DNA from: Canis aureus
Lineage: Eukaryota; Chordata; Mammalia; Carnivora; Canidae
DNA: 64,000 nucleotides
Direction of reading: 5' to 3'
Assembly: GCF_053574225.1 (NCBI RefSeq)
Contig: NC_135611.1
Span: 51,464,001-51,528,000 of the forward strand
The notes beneath the pieces were generated by a model. The model was not told where the DNA came from. It did no database searches and saw only the letters and a program-made list of their open reading frames with translations. Positions 1-10,980 of the stretch are shown here, one piece after another (position 1 is the first letter of the stretch; each line of letters opens with the position of its first letter). The position numbers and the translations under genes are program-made.

Positions 1-135
1 TGTATTATTAAAAGGATGATAGTAAAGAACAAATCATTATAGTTTTAATATACTACTGGACCCATTTTAAAAATGCAATTGTATCATTTAAACCTTAATA
101 TTAACAACTTGACAATACAATAACTATTTAAACCT
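1..135. other. AT-rich sequence, no feature recognised
   Basis: Short AT-rich stretch before the first SINE. I see no repeat family, open frame or motif that can be supported here. Confidence 0.5.
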
Positions 136-150
136 GGAATAATTTTTTAT

Positions 151-340
151 TTATTTATTTATTTTTTAAAATTTATTTACGATAGTCACACACAGAGAGA
201 GAGAAGAGGCAGAGACACAGGCAGAGGGAGAAGCAGGCTCCATGCACCGGGAGCCCGACATGGGACTCGATCCCGAGTCTCCAGGATCGCGCCCTGAGCC
301 AAAGGCAGGCGCCAAACCGCTGCGCCACCCAGGGATACCC
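151..340 (-). mobile_element. CAN-SINE (SINEC_Cf-like), antisense
   Basis: The reverse complement reads as a full CAN-SINE: tRNA-Lys-like head with RNA polymerase III A and B boxes, CT-rich middle, then the gactatcgtaaataaat type tail of young canid copies. Such elements are non-autonomous and are mobilised by L1 proteins. Imperfect TSDs of about 15 bp (ggaataa-atttttat) flank it at 136-150 and 342-356. Confidence 0.93.
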
Positions 341-413
341 AGGAATAAAATTTTTATATCAACTTAAAATGTGAAAGAAAGTACAGGACTTTTTTAAAAT
401 AAATATTTTATTT

Positions 414-432
414 TATATATATATATATATAT
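414..432. repeat. (TA)n microsatellite
   Basis: About nine uninterrupted TA units within AT-rich DNA. Confidence 0.9.
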
Positions 433-1599
433 TTGAATATTATTAACTCTGATATAAATAGAGGCTAAAATCACAATGAAGCTGATTAATACAAAGAAAT
501 CAAAACTACACAAACTACAAAATGAATGTCAACCTACCTAGAGTCAATTGTGAAACTAAACAGAGTTTTAGTGCTACAGACACAAACTCTAGGGATCACA
601 GAATCCTGAGGTTCAAAGGTGTTTTTTGGTTGCTTAAATGCAGGTGAAATATTTTCCACATGTAATTTTTCTTTGCTCTTTTGCATAGAAACAACTTCAA
701 ACAATTTTGCATGTCAGTTCCTTCAATCAAAAAGAGGTTTATAAAGATATCTAAACAAGCAAACAAACAGCAACAACAAAAACCAGTTCCTCAGATAAGA
801 AGTACCGTTTTAAGGAAAATCTACTATTATAACTATAACATAAATATATCCTGATGTTAAATTTTAATAATTTATGTCTTTCTCTCCCAGGGATGGGACA
901 GTTGTTAGATGTGTAATACCACATGTAATAAAATGAACTAGACTTGGTTGGGTTTTTGTTTGGTTTTGTGTTTTGTTTTGCTTTTTGTTTTTTGGGTTTT
1001 TTTTTTGGCAAATTTTTATTTTTATCTCTTTTTTCCCTATAAATTTACCATGTGATGCTAAGGTAAATTTCACAAGCTTTTAAGTTGAAGAAAATGAATA
1101 AAATTAAATTATTTTTATTAAGTAAAGAAAGGAAGAAGTAAATGTTTTCACTGTAATATAATATAGATTATTGATTCATGCATTCAAAATATTTAAGCTC
1201 ATATATTCCAAAATCAGTGCCATACTACTGTTGAGTTATATACAAGAATCATTTGGAAGCGTGCCTGGCACACACCAAACACTCACTAAATTACAGCACT
1301 AATATTAGTATAAGGAATCCACACACTGATATTTTCTATTGACTTGGCATAAATCACAATTAATGGTTAACAAAAATTGATGTTAGTCAATAAACTTAAG
1401 TCTTTGTCCCATAGACCAAAACTTACCACTACAAATTTATCCCTAAAATTTATATAAAAAATTCCACTTTCAAATATATTTGCTAACTTTCCAGTGAAAT
1501 TTTAAACCAGTGGCATGTACTACTCAACATGTACCACTGTAGAGTGTATATTCAAATACAGAGGTGCCCACACCAGACACATGGGTGCAATCTCTTCTC
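433..1599. other. Unassigned AT-rich stretch with a T/G-rich run
   Basis: No recognised gene or well-preserved repeat. A T/G-rich low-complexity run (ttttgttt units) lies at about 945-1015. A short run near 1255-1300 (gtgcctggcac followed by cactcactaaat) resembles the tail of an L2 or MIR element but is too short to assign. Confidence 0.45.
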
Positions 1600-1790
1600 T
1601 GCTTTCCTGATGGGCTATTTAACCTTTCTATACTTTAATATCCTCAAAAGTAAGAATAATATTCATACCCCCTATCTTACAGGGACATTATAATTGTTAC
1701 AAGGATTAGATGACTGACTACATGTCAAATTCTTAGATTGATTCATAGTATATTGCATTCTGTAAATGTTAGCAGTTATTGCTAAACAAT
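1600..1790 (+). mobile_element. MIR SINE fragment
   Basis: Order of words matches the MIR core: atttaacctttctatac, then cctcaaaagtaagaataat, then a segment equivalent to the 'acctatcttacagggttgtt...aggattaaatga' part. MIRs are pan-mammalian tRNA-derived SINEs that are long extinct. Divergence is high, so ends are approximate. Confidence 0.65.
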
Positions 1791-1911
1791 AGAAATCAAC
1801 CACATTTTCTGAAATAAATTGGAAAAGAGCTCTCGGACATTCATCAAAACTCTCTCACATTCTTAAGCTCCACGTGGAAATATTTGTTAAAATCTCTTAA
1901 AATCTCTACAG

Positions 1912-2470
1912 ATGTGGAGAAATTGGAATCTCATATATTGCTGATAGGAATGTAAGATGGTGCAGCTGCTTTGGATAATAGTTTGGTATTTCTCAAACAA
2001 TTAAAACTACTACATGACCCAGAAATTCTACTCCACAGTATATACTCAAGAGAAATGCAAACATATTTCCATATACAAACTTGTGCATGAATGTTCATAT
2101 CAGCATTACTATTAATAGCCAGAAGGTGGATTGGTGGTAATTAAAAGGGATGAAGTACTATAATGTGAATGAAACAAATATTAAGTAAAAGAAGCCAGTT
2201 TCAAAAGACCACAAATTGCATTATTCCCTTCACATTAAATGTTCAGGATAGGCAAATCTACAGACATAGAAAGCATATTAGTGATTGGCTAGGGTAGCAG
2301 TAGTGAATGTTTGGAGAGAAATGTGAGTTACTGTTATAGAGCAAGGAGTTTCTTTTGGGGGTGATAACAATCTAAAATTGACTGTGGTGATGTTTATGCA
2401 AGTCTGTGAATATATGAAAAACCACTGAATTAAATGGCCGAATTTTATAGTATCTGAATACTGTGAGCTG
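1912..2470 (+). mobile_element. Old L1 (L1M-type) 3' end
   Basis: Sense-strand similarity to the C-terminal ORF2 and 3' UTR of mammalian L1: gatgtggagaaattgg, ggaatgtaagatggtgcag, then acccagaaattctactcc, through the 3' UTR segment with gactgtggtgatg. It is heavily diverged and 5'-truncated, with no coding capacity. Confidence 0.75.
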
Positions 2471-2904
2471 TCTCCTCCTATATCTTTAAAAAAATCTCTA
2501 TATCCACCATTTATTAAAGTATTTGGAAAAGATAGTTCCTTAGTACTTCTGACATAAGTAAATGAATGTGTGTTCACTTCATGGCTTTCTTTACTATTTT
2601 TTATCCATTATACAAGCCTGGAATTATGGGAATAAACTTAAGAAACTTGTAAACATCACCTTTTGCATTTAGTTGTTTGTTTTTAGACTGTGGTCAATTT
2701 TTGTAGTTAAATATCCCACTGTTGCTGTACCTAGAAGTGCTTTAAGGACCCAGAATAGTGGTAATGTGTGAAAGAAAAGAAGACATATATTTCAACATTT
2801 AATATAGAAAATCTAATTTGCTCAAATTACTCACACTCTTCTAATTTCCATATGCTCTAAAGTAAGTATGAATAAGATTTAGACCAAATTGCTGGTGACA
2901 TTAA
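2471..2904. other. Unassigned stretch
   Basis: AT-rich sequence after the L1 3' end. A 99-codon antisense frame spans the end of the L1 and this stretch, but it is a by-product of repeat DNA. Nothing else recognised. Confidence 0.4.
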
Positions 2905-3008
2905 AATTCATTCATTCGTACTTTCAACAAATATTTACTGAATAAGTAACTATGTGCTAGGCACAGTGCTAGAAACTGATGTTACAAAAATGAATAACAC
3001 AGCCTGGG
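2905..3008 (-). mobile_element. L2 3' end fragment, antisense
   Basis: Reads attcattcattc, caacaaatatttactgaat, then actatgtgctaggcacagtg, which is the reverse complement of the conserved L2 3' terminus. L2 is an extinct mammalian LINE. Confidence 0.75.
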
Positions 3009-3148
3009 GCAGAGATATTAAAGCAGAATTATGCATTACAATGTGATATGTTATATTAGGGTTTGTATCATGTGCAATCTACTGAATGCTCTGAGACAAA
3101 GAAGAGGGAGTGGCTAGAGGTTGGAGGTGTTTAAAACTATTTCAGACA

Positions 3149-3329
3149 GGGACGCCTGGGTGGCTCAGCGGGTGAACATCTGACTTTGGCTCAGAGCGTG
3201 GTCCGGGAGTCCCAGGATCGAGTCCCACAATAGGCTCCCTGAATGGAGCCTGCTTCTCCCTCTGCCTGTGTCTCTGCCTCTTTCTTTCTGTGTCTCTAAT
3301 GAATAAATAAATAAAATCTTTAAAAAATT
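3149..3329 (+). mobile_element. CAN-SINE, first of a tandem pair
   Basis: Full-length SINE starting gggacgcctgggtgg and ending in aataaataaataaaatcttt. It shares the 8-bp duplication ttcagaca (3141-3148 and 3330-3337) with the neighbouring SINE, so both elements used the same target. It is more diverged than its downstream neighbour. Confidence 0.92.
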
Positions 3330-3337
3330 TTCAGACA

Positions 3338-3527
3338 GGGATCCCTGGGTGGCTCAGCGGTTTGGCGCCTGCCTTTGGCCCAGGGCGCGATCCTGGAGAC
3401 CCCAGATCGAATCCCACATCGGGCTCCCGGTGCATGGAGCCTGCTTCTCCCTCTGCCTGTGTCTCTGCCTCTCTCTCTCTCTCTCTCTCTCTATCATAAA
3501 TAAATAAAAAATAAAAATAAAAAAAAA
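3338..3527 (+). mobile_element. CAN-SINE (young SINEC_Cf-like), second of a tandem pair
   Basis: Near-consensus copy with the head gggatccctgggtggc, the diagnostic cggtgcatggagcc middle, a (CT)n run and a ctatcataaataaataaa tail. The third copy of ttcagaca follows at 3528-3535. It is probably the later of the two insertions. Confidence 0.94.
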
Positions 3528-3535
3528 TTCAGACA

Positions 3536-3799
3536 TATAGGAAAATTTATGGTAGGTATAGTACAATAAATGAGGGATTTCCAGATTTTTTTTTTTTTTG
3601 CAATAAATAAAAGTCACAGTTTGATAATCACTCTTTTAGGGAAAAACCAAGATGTTTTCATTAATCATGAGGATACATACCACTACTATAGGATGATATA
3701 TTTGCAGTAATGAGCAGATAGTAGCAAAGGTCTCAAATAAATTTGAGAACTCTGGAGGTATTCCTTGAAACTTTTAACAGGCTAACTTTACTATGGCAC
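3536..3799. other. Unassigned stretch
   Basis: Contains a T15 run near 3585-3599 with no matching duplication on both sides. Nothing else recognised. Confidence 0.4.
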
Positions 3800-3815
3800 A
3801 AAAGGACAGAGTAAG

Positions 3816-3996
3816 GGGATCCTTGGGTGGCTCAGCAGTTCAGCGCCTGCCTTCAGCCCAGGGCGTGATCTTGAGTCCCGGGATCAAGTCCCACTTCGGG
3901 CTCCCTGCCTGGAGCCTACTTCTCCCTCTGCCTATGTCTCTGCCTCTTCTTTCTGTGTCTCTCATGAATAAATAAATAAAACCTTCAAAAAAAAAA
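3816..3996 (+). mobile_element. CAN-SINE, sense
   Basis: Complete element with a 16-bp TSD (aaaaggacagagtaag type) at 3800-3815 and 3997-4012. An apparent 60-codon frame at 3793-3975 is a read through this SINE and is not a gene. Confidence 0.94.
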
Positions 3997-4324
3997 AAAA
4001 GGACAGAGTAAGCAACTCATCTTTCAATATTCAGACAACATGTCAACTAACCAAAAATATCCTGGATATCACACATTTCAAAAAGAAAATGTCAAAATAT
4101 CTACATGCTTACATTCTGAATTGTATGATATTCTGAAAGTTGCTTCATGATTATGTACTGCACACCTGAGGCCAACATTTGGTTTACAAATGTGTACTGT
4201 TAATTAAATTGGGCATCAAATGTATGACTGTACATGGTTTCTCACAAAGGCATCTCTAGTTCAACTATGTACATTGATATAATTATCACAAACATCAGAC
4301 CTGTTTAATTATAACTTGACTTTT

Positions 4325-4494
4325 TTTAAAGTATTTATTTATTCACAAGAAACACACACAGAGAGGCAGAGACATAGGCAGAGAGAGAAGCAGGCTCCAT
4401 GCAAGGAGCCCGATGTGGGACTCAATCCTGGGACTCCAAGATCACGCCCTGGTCTGAAGGCAGGCGCTCAACTGCTGAGTCACCCAGGCATCCC
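4325..4494 (-). mobile_element. CAN-SINE, antisense
   Basis: Antisense copy with a perfect 12-bp TSD aacttgactttt at 4313-4324 and 4497-4508. The CT-rich middle is short, so it is slightly shorter than average. Confidence 0.93.
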
Positions 4495-4508
4495 ACAACT
4501 TGACTTTT

Positions 4509-5570
4509 ATGACAAACTTGCGTGTGTGTCCAGATACATGCACACACAAACACACATACAGCCTCCTCTAATATGAGCATTAAAAGTTAAGAAGTTTATG
4601 TGTTTCCTGCCTTCTCATCATACACAGTTCTGCAGATCCCTCTGTAATAACAACTCTGTGCTCTGATAGATGACAGAGTAATTCCCAAATTTTAACGCTA
4701 AATGAAAATAGCTTAGGTCCATCAGATAATTTTAAGGCCAAGCACCTGACTTTCAAGGTCAGGCGTCAAATAAAAACTTTAGTTCAGTATGTATAAAACT
4801 GATTTTTGAACACGTCAGTACTGCGTTGATATAAAGTTATGTAAGAGTTGTATTAAATCACTTAACTCTCCATTATAAATTGCTCCTAACCTATTTCAAA
4901 TGACTGCTCTTCAGGAAAATACAACAAACATTATGGTAAAGATTATTCAAAAAGTTTTTCCATTAAATCATTATAATTTTAACACTGTACAAGACAAAAA
5001 ATGAATTTAATTCAAATATTTCTGTTTGGAGATCATTCTCCATTGGATCTTTTGTGTTTCTGCAATCTTACCTCACTACCCTCTGAGCTATAGTATCTTT
5101 TCATGGGCAATTGTATAGTTAACATCCTTGGAAGACACAGAAAATCTCTCTTTCTGGAGTAAAGAGTAAGTATGTGTACTGTGTTACAAAAGATTTGAGT
5201 TCCCTAACTCTGGGTCCTGGTCCTTGAACTCTACCCACTGTGTATGAAGGTGTCACCTGGCCTCATTCACAATGCCCTGTGGGAATGGGGCAGGGGGGCG
5301 AGGTGGGGAGGGGTTGCTGGTACTGTGGTTACTGTTGTTCTGTGAGTAATAATCTTTTCCCCTGACTTCAGAGTCTCACATCTTCCACTAGCTTCCAGGA
5401 GAATGTGGCACCCTAACTTGTGAACTTTCAAGGAGGGTGAAATCTTACAGCCTTCATAATCCTCGACACTGACTATTCTTTCCTTGTTTTACGCATTACA
5501 TTATTACGATCTGGGATGTTCTTCATTTTTATTCTTTGGCACTCTATAAAGCACATTTAGAAAATAAAAT
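4509..5570. other. Unassigned mostly unique sequence
   Basis: No recognisable gene or transposable element. A short (CA)-rich patch lies near 4540-4560. A G-rich patch (gggcaggggggcgagg) lies near 5287-5302. A small inverted repeat cctgac/gtcagg lies near 4745-4763. Confidence 0.4.
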
Positions 5571-5672
5571 AAAAATAAAATCTGGGCTGAAATTAAATAC
5601 AAGTCTTTATTTTAATCCAGGAAAAATAAAATCTGGGCTGAAATTAAATACAAGTCTTTATTTTAATCCAGG
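5571..5672. repeat. Perfect 51-bp tandem duplication
   Basis: Bases 5571-5621 and 5622-5672 are identical over 51 bp, beginning aaaaataaaatctgggctg and ending tttaatccagg. The two copies are head to tail with no spacer. The unit matches no transposable element I know. Confidence 0.95.
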
Positions 5673-6065
5673 ACTTACCTACCTTTTTAAAGATTCGAAC
5701 ATGAGGTAAAGTTTAAGCTTTGAAAATGATTATATTGACAAGTACTTTGAACAGAAAGGATTTTAACAATCCTGATACCAACTTAGAAAAGTGAAATCGT
5801 TGTTTGCCTTTTCACTTTGAACACCTGCTGATATTAATTCAGAAGGTTACTACTTGTTTTTTCATTTTAAGTCTTTAATTCAGATTGAATGTATCTCTAT
5901 AAATGGGAATCAGGGACTCAATATTATACACATATATTGATTCATTGAATAGATAAATTAAAACAAAAACAAAAACCTAAAAGCTGCAAAAACTGCAAAT
6001 CACCTGGAATTAAATGACAAATCACTTCCCTCACCTTTTGCAGGATGTCAATCATTTATCATAAA
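5673..6065. other. Unassigned AT-rich sequence
   Basis: Nothing recognised between the tandem duplication and the next SINE target site. Confidence 0.4.
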
Positions 6066-6080
6066 ACGTGTTATTCTTTT

Positions 6081-6280
6081 TTAAAATTTAATTTTTTAAA
6101 AAACATTTTATTTATTTATTCATGAGAGATACAGAGAGAGAGAGAGAGAAGCAGAGACACAGGCAGAGGCAGAAGCAGGCTCCATGCAGGGAGCCCGATG
6201 CAGGACTCGATCCCGGGACTCCAGGATCACGCCCTGGGCTGAAGGCAGGCGCTAAACCATTGAGCCACCCAGGTATCCCC
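6081..6280 (-). mobile_element. CAN-SINE, antisense
   Basis: Complete antisense element with a long T-rich start, a (GA)n run and an intact tRNA-like head. Imperfect TSDs (acgtgtta followed by ttctt) flank it at about 6066-6080 and 6282-6297. Confidence 0.92.
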
Positions 6281-6424
6281 GACGTGTTACATTCTTAAAA
6301 GAAAAACGGAACTTCGATTTTAAAAATTTAGACATTTGCCCTAAATAATAAAGCACTCAGATGTCCAAGTACAGAAAACTTTCAAAGTCACTAATTAGAA
6401 ATTTATCTACAAATAAACATTTTA

Positions 6425-6612
6425 TTTTATTTTTTAAATTTTTATTTATTTATGATAGTCACAGAGAGAGAAAGAGAGAGAGGCAGAGACATAGGCAGAG
6501 GGAGAAGCAGGCTCCATGCACCGGGAGCCCGACGTGGGATTCGATCCCGGGTCTCCAGGATCGCGCCCTGGGCCAAAGGCAGGCGCCAAACCGCTGCGCC
6601 ACCCAGGGATCC
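6425..6612 (-). mobile_element. CAN-SINE (young SINEC_Cf-like), antisense
   Basis: Near-consensus copy with the reversed cggtgcatgg signature and the tttatgatagtcac tail junction. It is flanked by a perfect 18-bp TSD ctacaaataaacatttta at 6407-6424 and 6613-6630. The intact long TSD and low divergence suggest a recent insertion. Confidence 0.95.
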
Positions 6613-6630
6613 CTACAAATAAACATTTTA

Positions 6631-7217
6631 AATGTTCCCCACAGCCTTCTTAATAAATGTTAACATCTTTGTCATTCCACTTAACGCACTGAGAGAATCA
6701 AAAGGTGAATCCTAGAGCCAGATGTCCTCATGGCTGCTGCTCCATGCTGATGCATGCAGGGGCCTTCACATTGACCACAGTTCTCCACCTGTGTTATCCA
6801 TGTTCTGTGTCCCTCACCCCAATTGAGAGGACACTTGCCTAACCGGTCCAGAGCTTGTGAAAATCCTCCCCAAAGATTACCTATCATAGAGTCTCTGCAT
6901 ATCAGGCGAATTTCCCAGATACCACTTCTATAAATACACCAAAGAAAAACCAATGGAGTGGTCAAATCATACTTATCCAAGCTTCCCTGTAAATCCAAGA
7001 AGTGGGCTAGCTTACCTCTCATCTAGTCCTTCTTTGACATCATTAAAGTTATTACCTGATTTTTGTTGCTATTTATAGAATTACTGTGTTTTCCTTTCGT
7101 TGTAGATCCCCAAACATGTTGGAGATGTCCTAGAAGGTGAATTTCAACGTTCAGCAAATTGTTTTTTCTTATGAAAGTTTCATCTTCCAGCAATTCTACA
7201 TCTTCCTCTGAAGGAGG
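6631..7217. other. Unassigned sequence with a 113-codon open frame
   Basis: An antisense frame at 6681-7022 is open for 113 codons. The translation shows no domain, signal peptide or conserved pattern that I recognise, there are no clear splice signals around it, and flanking DNA is repeat-rich. I treat it as a chance frame; an unrecognised old LTR is an alternative origin. Confidence 0.35.
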
Positions 7218-7437
7218 CTTCCAGAATTTTAATTATTTTTAAATTTAAATTCAATTAATTAGGATATAACGTATTATTGGTTTCAGAGGTAGAGTTCAGT
7301 GATTCATCGGTCTTATGTAATATCCAGTGCTCATTACATCACATGCCCCTGGTTACCCCAACCATCCCCACCCTGTCCCCTCCAGCAACCCTCAGTTTGT
7401 TTCTTATAATTAAGAGTCTCTTATGGTTTGTCTCCCT
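7218..7437 (-). mobile_element. Carnivore L1 3' UTR fragment, antisense
   Basis: Contains gtttcagaggtagagttcag, agtgctcattacatcac, ccagcaaccctcagtttgtt and agagtctcttatggtttgtc in the order of the antisense 3' UTR of carnivore L1s. The 3' end of the element is on the left. It is strongly 5'-truncated. Confidence 0.85.
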
Positions 7438-7554
7438 AAAATAAGATGAAATCAGAAAAGGAGACAAATTTTACTACAATTTTCATTGTATTACCACAAT
7501 ATGAGTTCACATGATTAATTCACAAAAACTTCTAATTTTCTGCAGAATTAAGAC

Positions 7555-8160
7555 AGACTGATCTCTTTTTAATTGAAATCTAATTCATATACTATAGAAC
7601 TCATCCTTTTAAAGTACACAATTTAGCTTTTAGTATACTTACAGAGTTGTACAATCATTCTAATTGTTCATGACTTATCTAGTTTCAAAATGTTTGTTAT
7701 CCTCCCCCAAAATATCCCCTACCCACTAGCAGCCACTTCCCATTCTCTCCTTCCCCCAGTCCTTGACAAGTATTTATTTATTTTCTCTCTCCCCAGGTTT
7801 GTCTATTCTAGGCATTTCATAAAAGTGGATTCATAAAATATGCATTTGGCTTCTTTCACTTAGCATGATGTCTTCAAGATTCCTCCATGTTGTGCTATGT
7901 GTTAGTAACTCATTATTTTTTTTTAATTTTATGTGACATATAACATTGTATTTCCATTACTTTTAATGGCTGAATATTATTACATTGTATAGATATACAA
8001 CAAGTATCCATTTTAGGTTGTTTCTACTTTTTTGACTACCATAAGCAATGCTGCTATGAACACTGTATGCAAGTTTTCATGCAGATCATGTTTTCATTTT
8101 TCTTGGGCCTATGACAGTGGGATCATGGGATAACACTACATTAGATTTTTTGAGAACCAT
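7555..8160 (-). mobile_element. L1M-type 3' end, antisense
   Basis: Antisense L1 3' UTR and terminal ORF2: tttaattgaaatctaattca, agagttgtacaatcattc, ggcttctttcacttagcatg, cctccatgttgtg, aatgctgctatgaacactg. It is diverged, non-coding and distinct from the L1 fragments on both sides. Confidence 0.82.
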
Positions 8161-8737
8161 CAAATCTTCATTGGTCATTAATGTGCTGCAAAAGTGTAGT
8201 TTCATACAATCTAGCTCAAGCAATATTTTTTCAAACTAGCAACACAAGACAATTCACTTGGCATTTCTATGATGTAGACTCATCTTAAGTGTCAAAGTGG
8301 CTCCTACAATTTTTGGAGGTAAGGTTGCTACTTACTGATGATTATGGTAACACTAATCTTTACTGTGAGAATTCCTTATCACGAGAAATTTCAGGAAAAA
8401 AATCTTGTGGTCATAATGCTTAATTATTTCTCTGCTAAATTTCCCTGGTTAGTTTGTATCCTTTTAACTAGTTCTACCACAATTAAGCTTCACATTTCTT
8501 CTTTTTAACCACAAATCTAGGTTTCTACTTGAAAATATAACTTTAAAAATTGTTACATTTTGAAAAGCTAAAGAAATGACACTAAAATCACTAAACACAA
8601 ATTTGGGGTAATTAAAAATAAATCTAAAGCCCAATACTTCAGATTTGCACAGTGCAAGATGAAACTACACTAGCATTAAAATTACTTTGCTTCCTACTAA
8701 AATAAAGCAAAATAACAGTAAAAATAAAATCATCCAG
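8161..8737. other. Unassigned AT-rich stretch
   Basis: No recognised feature. It ends at the left copy of the 33-bp direct repeat described separately. Confidence 0.4.
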
Positions 8738-8770
8738 TAAATGAAACAAAAATTCTATGATCCCTTATTT
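8738..8770. repeat. Left copy of a 33-bp direct repeat
   Basis: Matches 10948-10980 with 32 of 33 bases identical. It directly abuts the 3' (T-rich) side of the antisense L1 that starts at 8766. Confidence 0.9.
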
Positions 8771-10187
8771 TATTTTTTATTAAGGTATAATTAACACAGC
8801 ATTATATTAGTTTCAGGTGTATAATGAAATAATCCTAAATTTGTATATATTGCAAAATGATAGACAAACTAAGTCCAATTAACATCCATCACCACATATT
8901 TACAAAAATTTTTCTTATAACTTTCAAGATTCACTTCCCTAGCTATGCTTAAATATGCAATATGGTATTATTCATTATAGTTGCCATTCTGTACATTATA
9001 TCCCTATGTCTTGTTTGATAACTGAAACTAACTATCTTTGGCCTTCTTTACCCATTTCACACACATCTACCCCCTGCCTCAGGCAATTACCTATCTGTTT
9101 TCTATATCCATGTAAGTATGTATGTGTTTGTGTATGTATGTGTGTGCTTTCTTTTGCTTGTTTTATTTAAGATTCTACATATAAGTGAAATCATATCGTA
9201 TTTATCTTGTCTGATTTATTTCACTTAACATAATGACATCAAGTTCCATCCATCTTGTTGCAAATGGCAAGATTTAACTTTTTGTCACTGAATAATATTC
9301 TATTGAAGACAGATACAGATACTGATATATATGATATGTCTATATATCACATCTCTTTATCTATCACATCTTCTTTATTCATTCATCTATTGATGGATAT
9401 TTATGTTGTTTTCATATCTCAGCTCTTGTAAATAATGCTCTAGTGAACATGGAGGTACATATATTTTTTGAGTTAATGCTTTCATTTTACTCAGATAAAT
9501 ACCCAGAAGTAAATTGCTGTATCATACGGTAGTTCTATTTTTAATTTTTTAAGGAATTTCATACCATTTTCCATAATAGCTGCACCAAATTACATTCCCA
9601 ACAACAGTTTACACTTCTCTTTTCTCCACATCCTCATCAATACTTGTTTTCTTGTCTTTTTGGTACTAGGTACTAGCCATTCTAATAGGCATTAGGTGAA
9701 ACCTCATTGTGGTTCTGATTTGCATTTCCCTGATTAGTGATGTTGAGCATCTTTTCATATACCTGTTGGCCATCTGTATCTTCTTTGGAATAATGTCTAC
9801 TCAGATTCTCTGCCCATTTTAATTTTTTTTTTTTTTGGTTTGGTTGAGGTTTTTGTTTTTGCCATTGAGTTCTTTATGTATTTTGGATATTAATCTCTCA
9901 TCAGATATATGATTTGTAAATATTTTTTCCCATTAAGGAGGTTGTCTTTTCATTTCATTGATGGTTTCTTTTGCAGTGCAAAAACTTTTTATTTTGACAC
10001 AACCAAACTAAATAATAATAATAAACATTTGTTTACTTTGCTTTTGTTGCCTTTGCTGTTGGTGTCAAACTAAAAACATCTTCACCAAGATCTATGTCAA
10101 GGAGTTTAATGTCTATGTTTTCTTCTGGGAGTTATACGGTATTCAGGTCTTATATTCAAGTCATTAATCCAGATTTGGCTCAGGAAA
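8766..10187 (-). mobile_element. L1 (L1MA-like) 3' end, about 1.4 kb, antisense
   Basis: Reverse-strand L1 from the 3' UTR (tattagtttcaggtgtataa, taacatccatcaccac, attcattatagttgccatt) into terminal ORF2 (atattctattgaagac, gaacatggaggtacatat, ggttctgatttgcatttccc, gatgttgagcatcttttcat) and further 5' to about 10187. Similarity stops there. Frames are broken. Simple GT-rich expansions interrupt it near 9108-9150 and TA-rich DNA near 9310-9365. Confidence 0.88.
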
Positions 10188-10947
10188 AATCCTGAAAATT
10201 CTATGGGAATGAATTTGGATTAAGATTTCAGTACTGGCACGTGAAACTATTACAATGTGATATGTCAATTATAATCTCAAAAAATAATAGTTCAATCTGA
10301 TGCATGTGGGATGGTGTGATGTGTGCCAATTTTGTGGCAGTAAAAACATAGACTATATAACACAAAACAGATGAAAAGCCATCTTTACAAGGGAGGAGGA
10401 AGCAGCCCATAAAATTTAAAGTGGAAATATAAACACCATGTTTACAGAGAAGAAGCAAAAATTGCTATTCCAATGTGAGAAGGCATGCATCTGTATACCC
10501 CTTAATGGATCTAAAATAAATAAATGGAGAGAGAGGGAGAGACAAAGAGAGGGAGAGTCCTCAGTGTAGGGTGCCCAGTAAAATAGGGTGTTCTGAAGAT
10601 TATATATGCATGTAAAAACTACCAATGATAGGCCAGGGCTTGATGGCTATCATGGGTTGGGATTTACTGAAACTTCTACAAAAAAAGCTGAATCTCATAA
10701 CAAGTTAAAAACTAATTCTGAATGTAAAGGCACCAAAATAACCCTGTCTATGATCAGACTTGGCTCCTTCTCCAACCTGGGTATGTGAAGGTCAATGAGA
10801 TTACAGGTGAGCTTATTTTTTTCCCTCACTCTTCCAAATGTTTTGTTATGTGTTTATAATGGGGAAAATGCCTCCAAATAAACTTCATCTTAAACTCAAA
10901 AGAAAATAGTGTCCTGATAATAGCAAACAAACAAACAAAAAATTCAC
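10188..10947. other. Unassigned segment between L1 and the right direct repeat
   Basis: About 760 bp that I cannot match to L1. It includes a purine-rich patch at 10525-10560. Two antisense frames (69 and 76 codons) overlap here without recognisable content. If the 33-bp repeat is a target-site duplication, this segment would have arrived with the L1. Confidence 0.4.
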
Positions 10948-10980
10948 TAAATGAAACAAAAATTCTATGATCCCCTATTT
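10948..10980. repeat. Right copy of a 33-bp direct repeat
   Basis: Second copy of 8738-8770, with one mismatch (c for t). It is followed by tatag, compatible with an L1 endonuclease nick in a T-run. Confidence 0.9.

Noticed and set aside
10193..10204. aaaattctatg word resembling part of the 33-bp direct repeat
   Set aside because: Only 11 bases match, so it may be coincidence; it was not used to redefine the L1 5' end.
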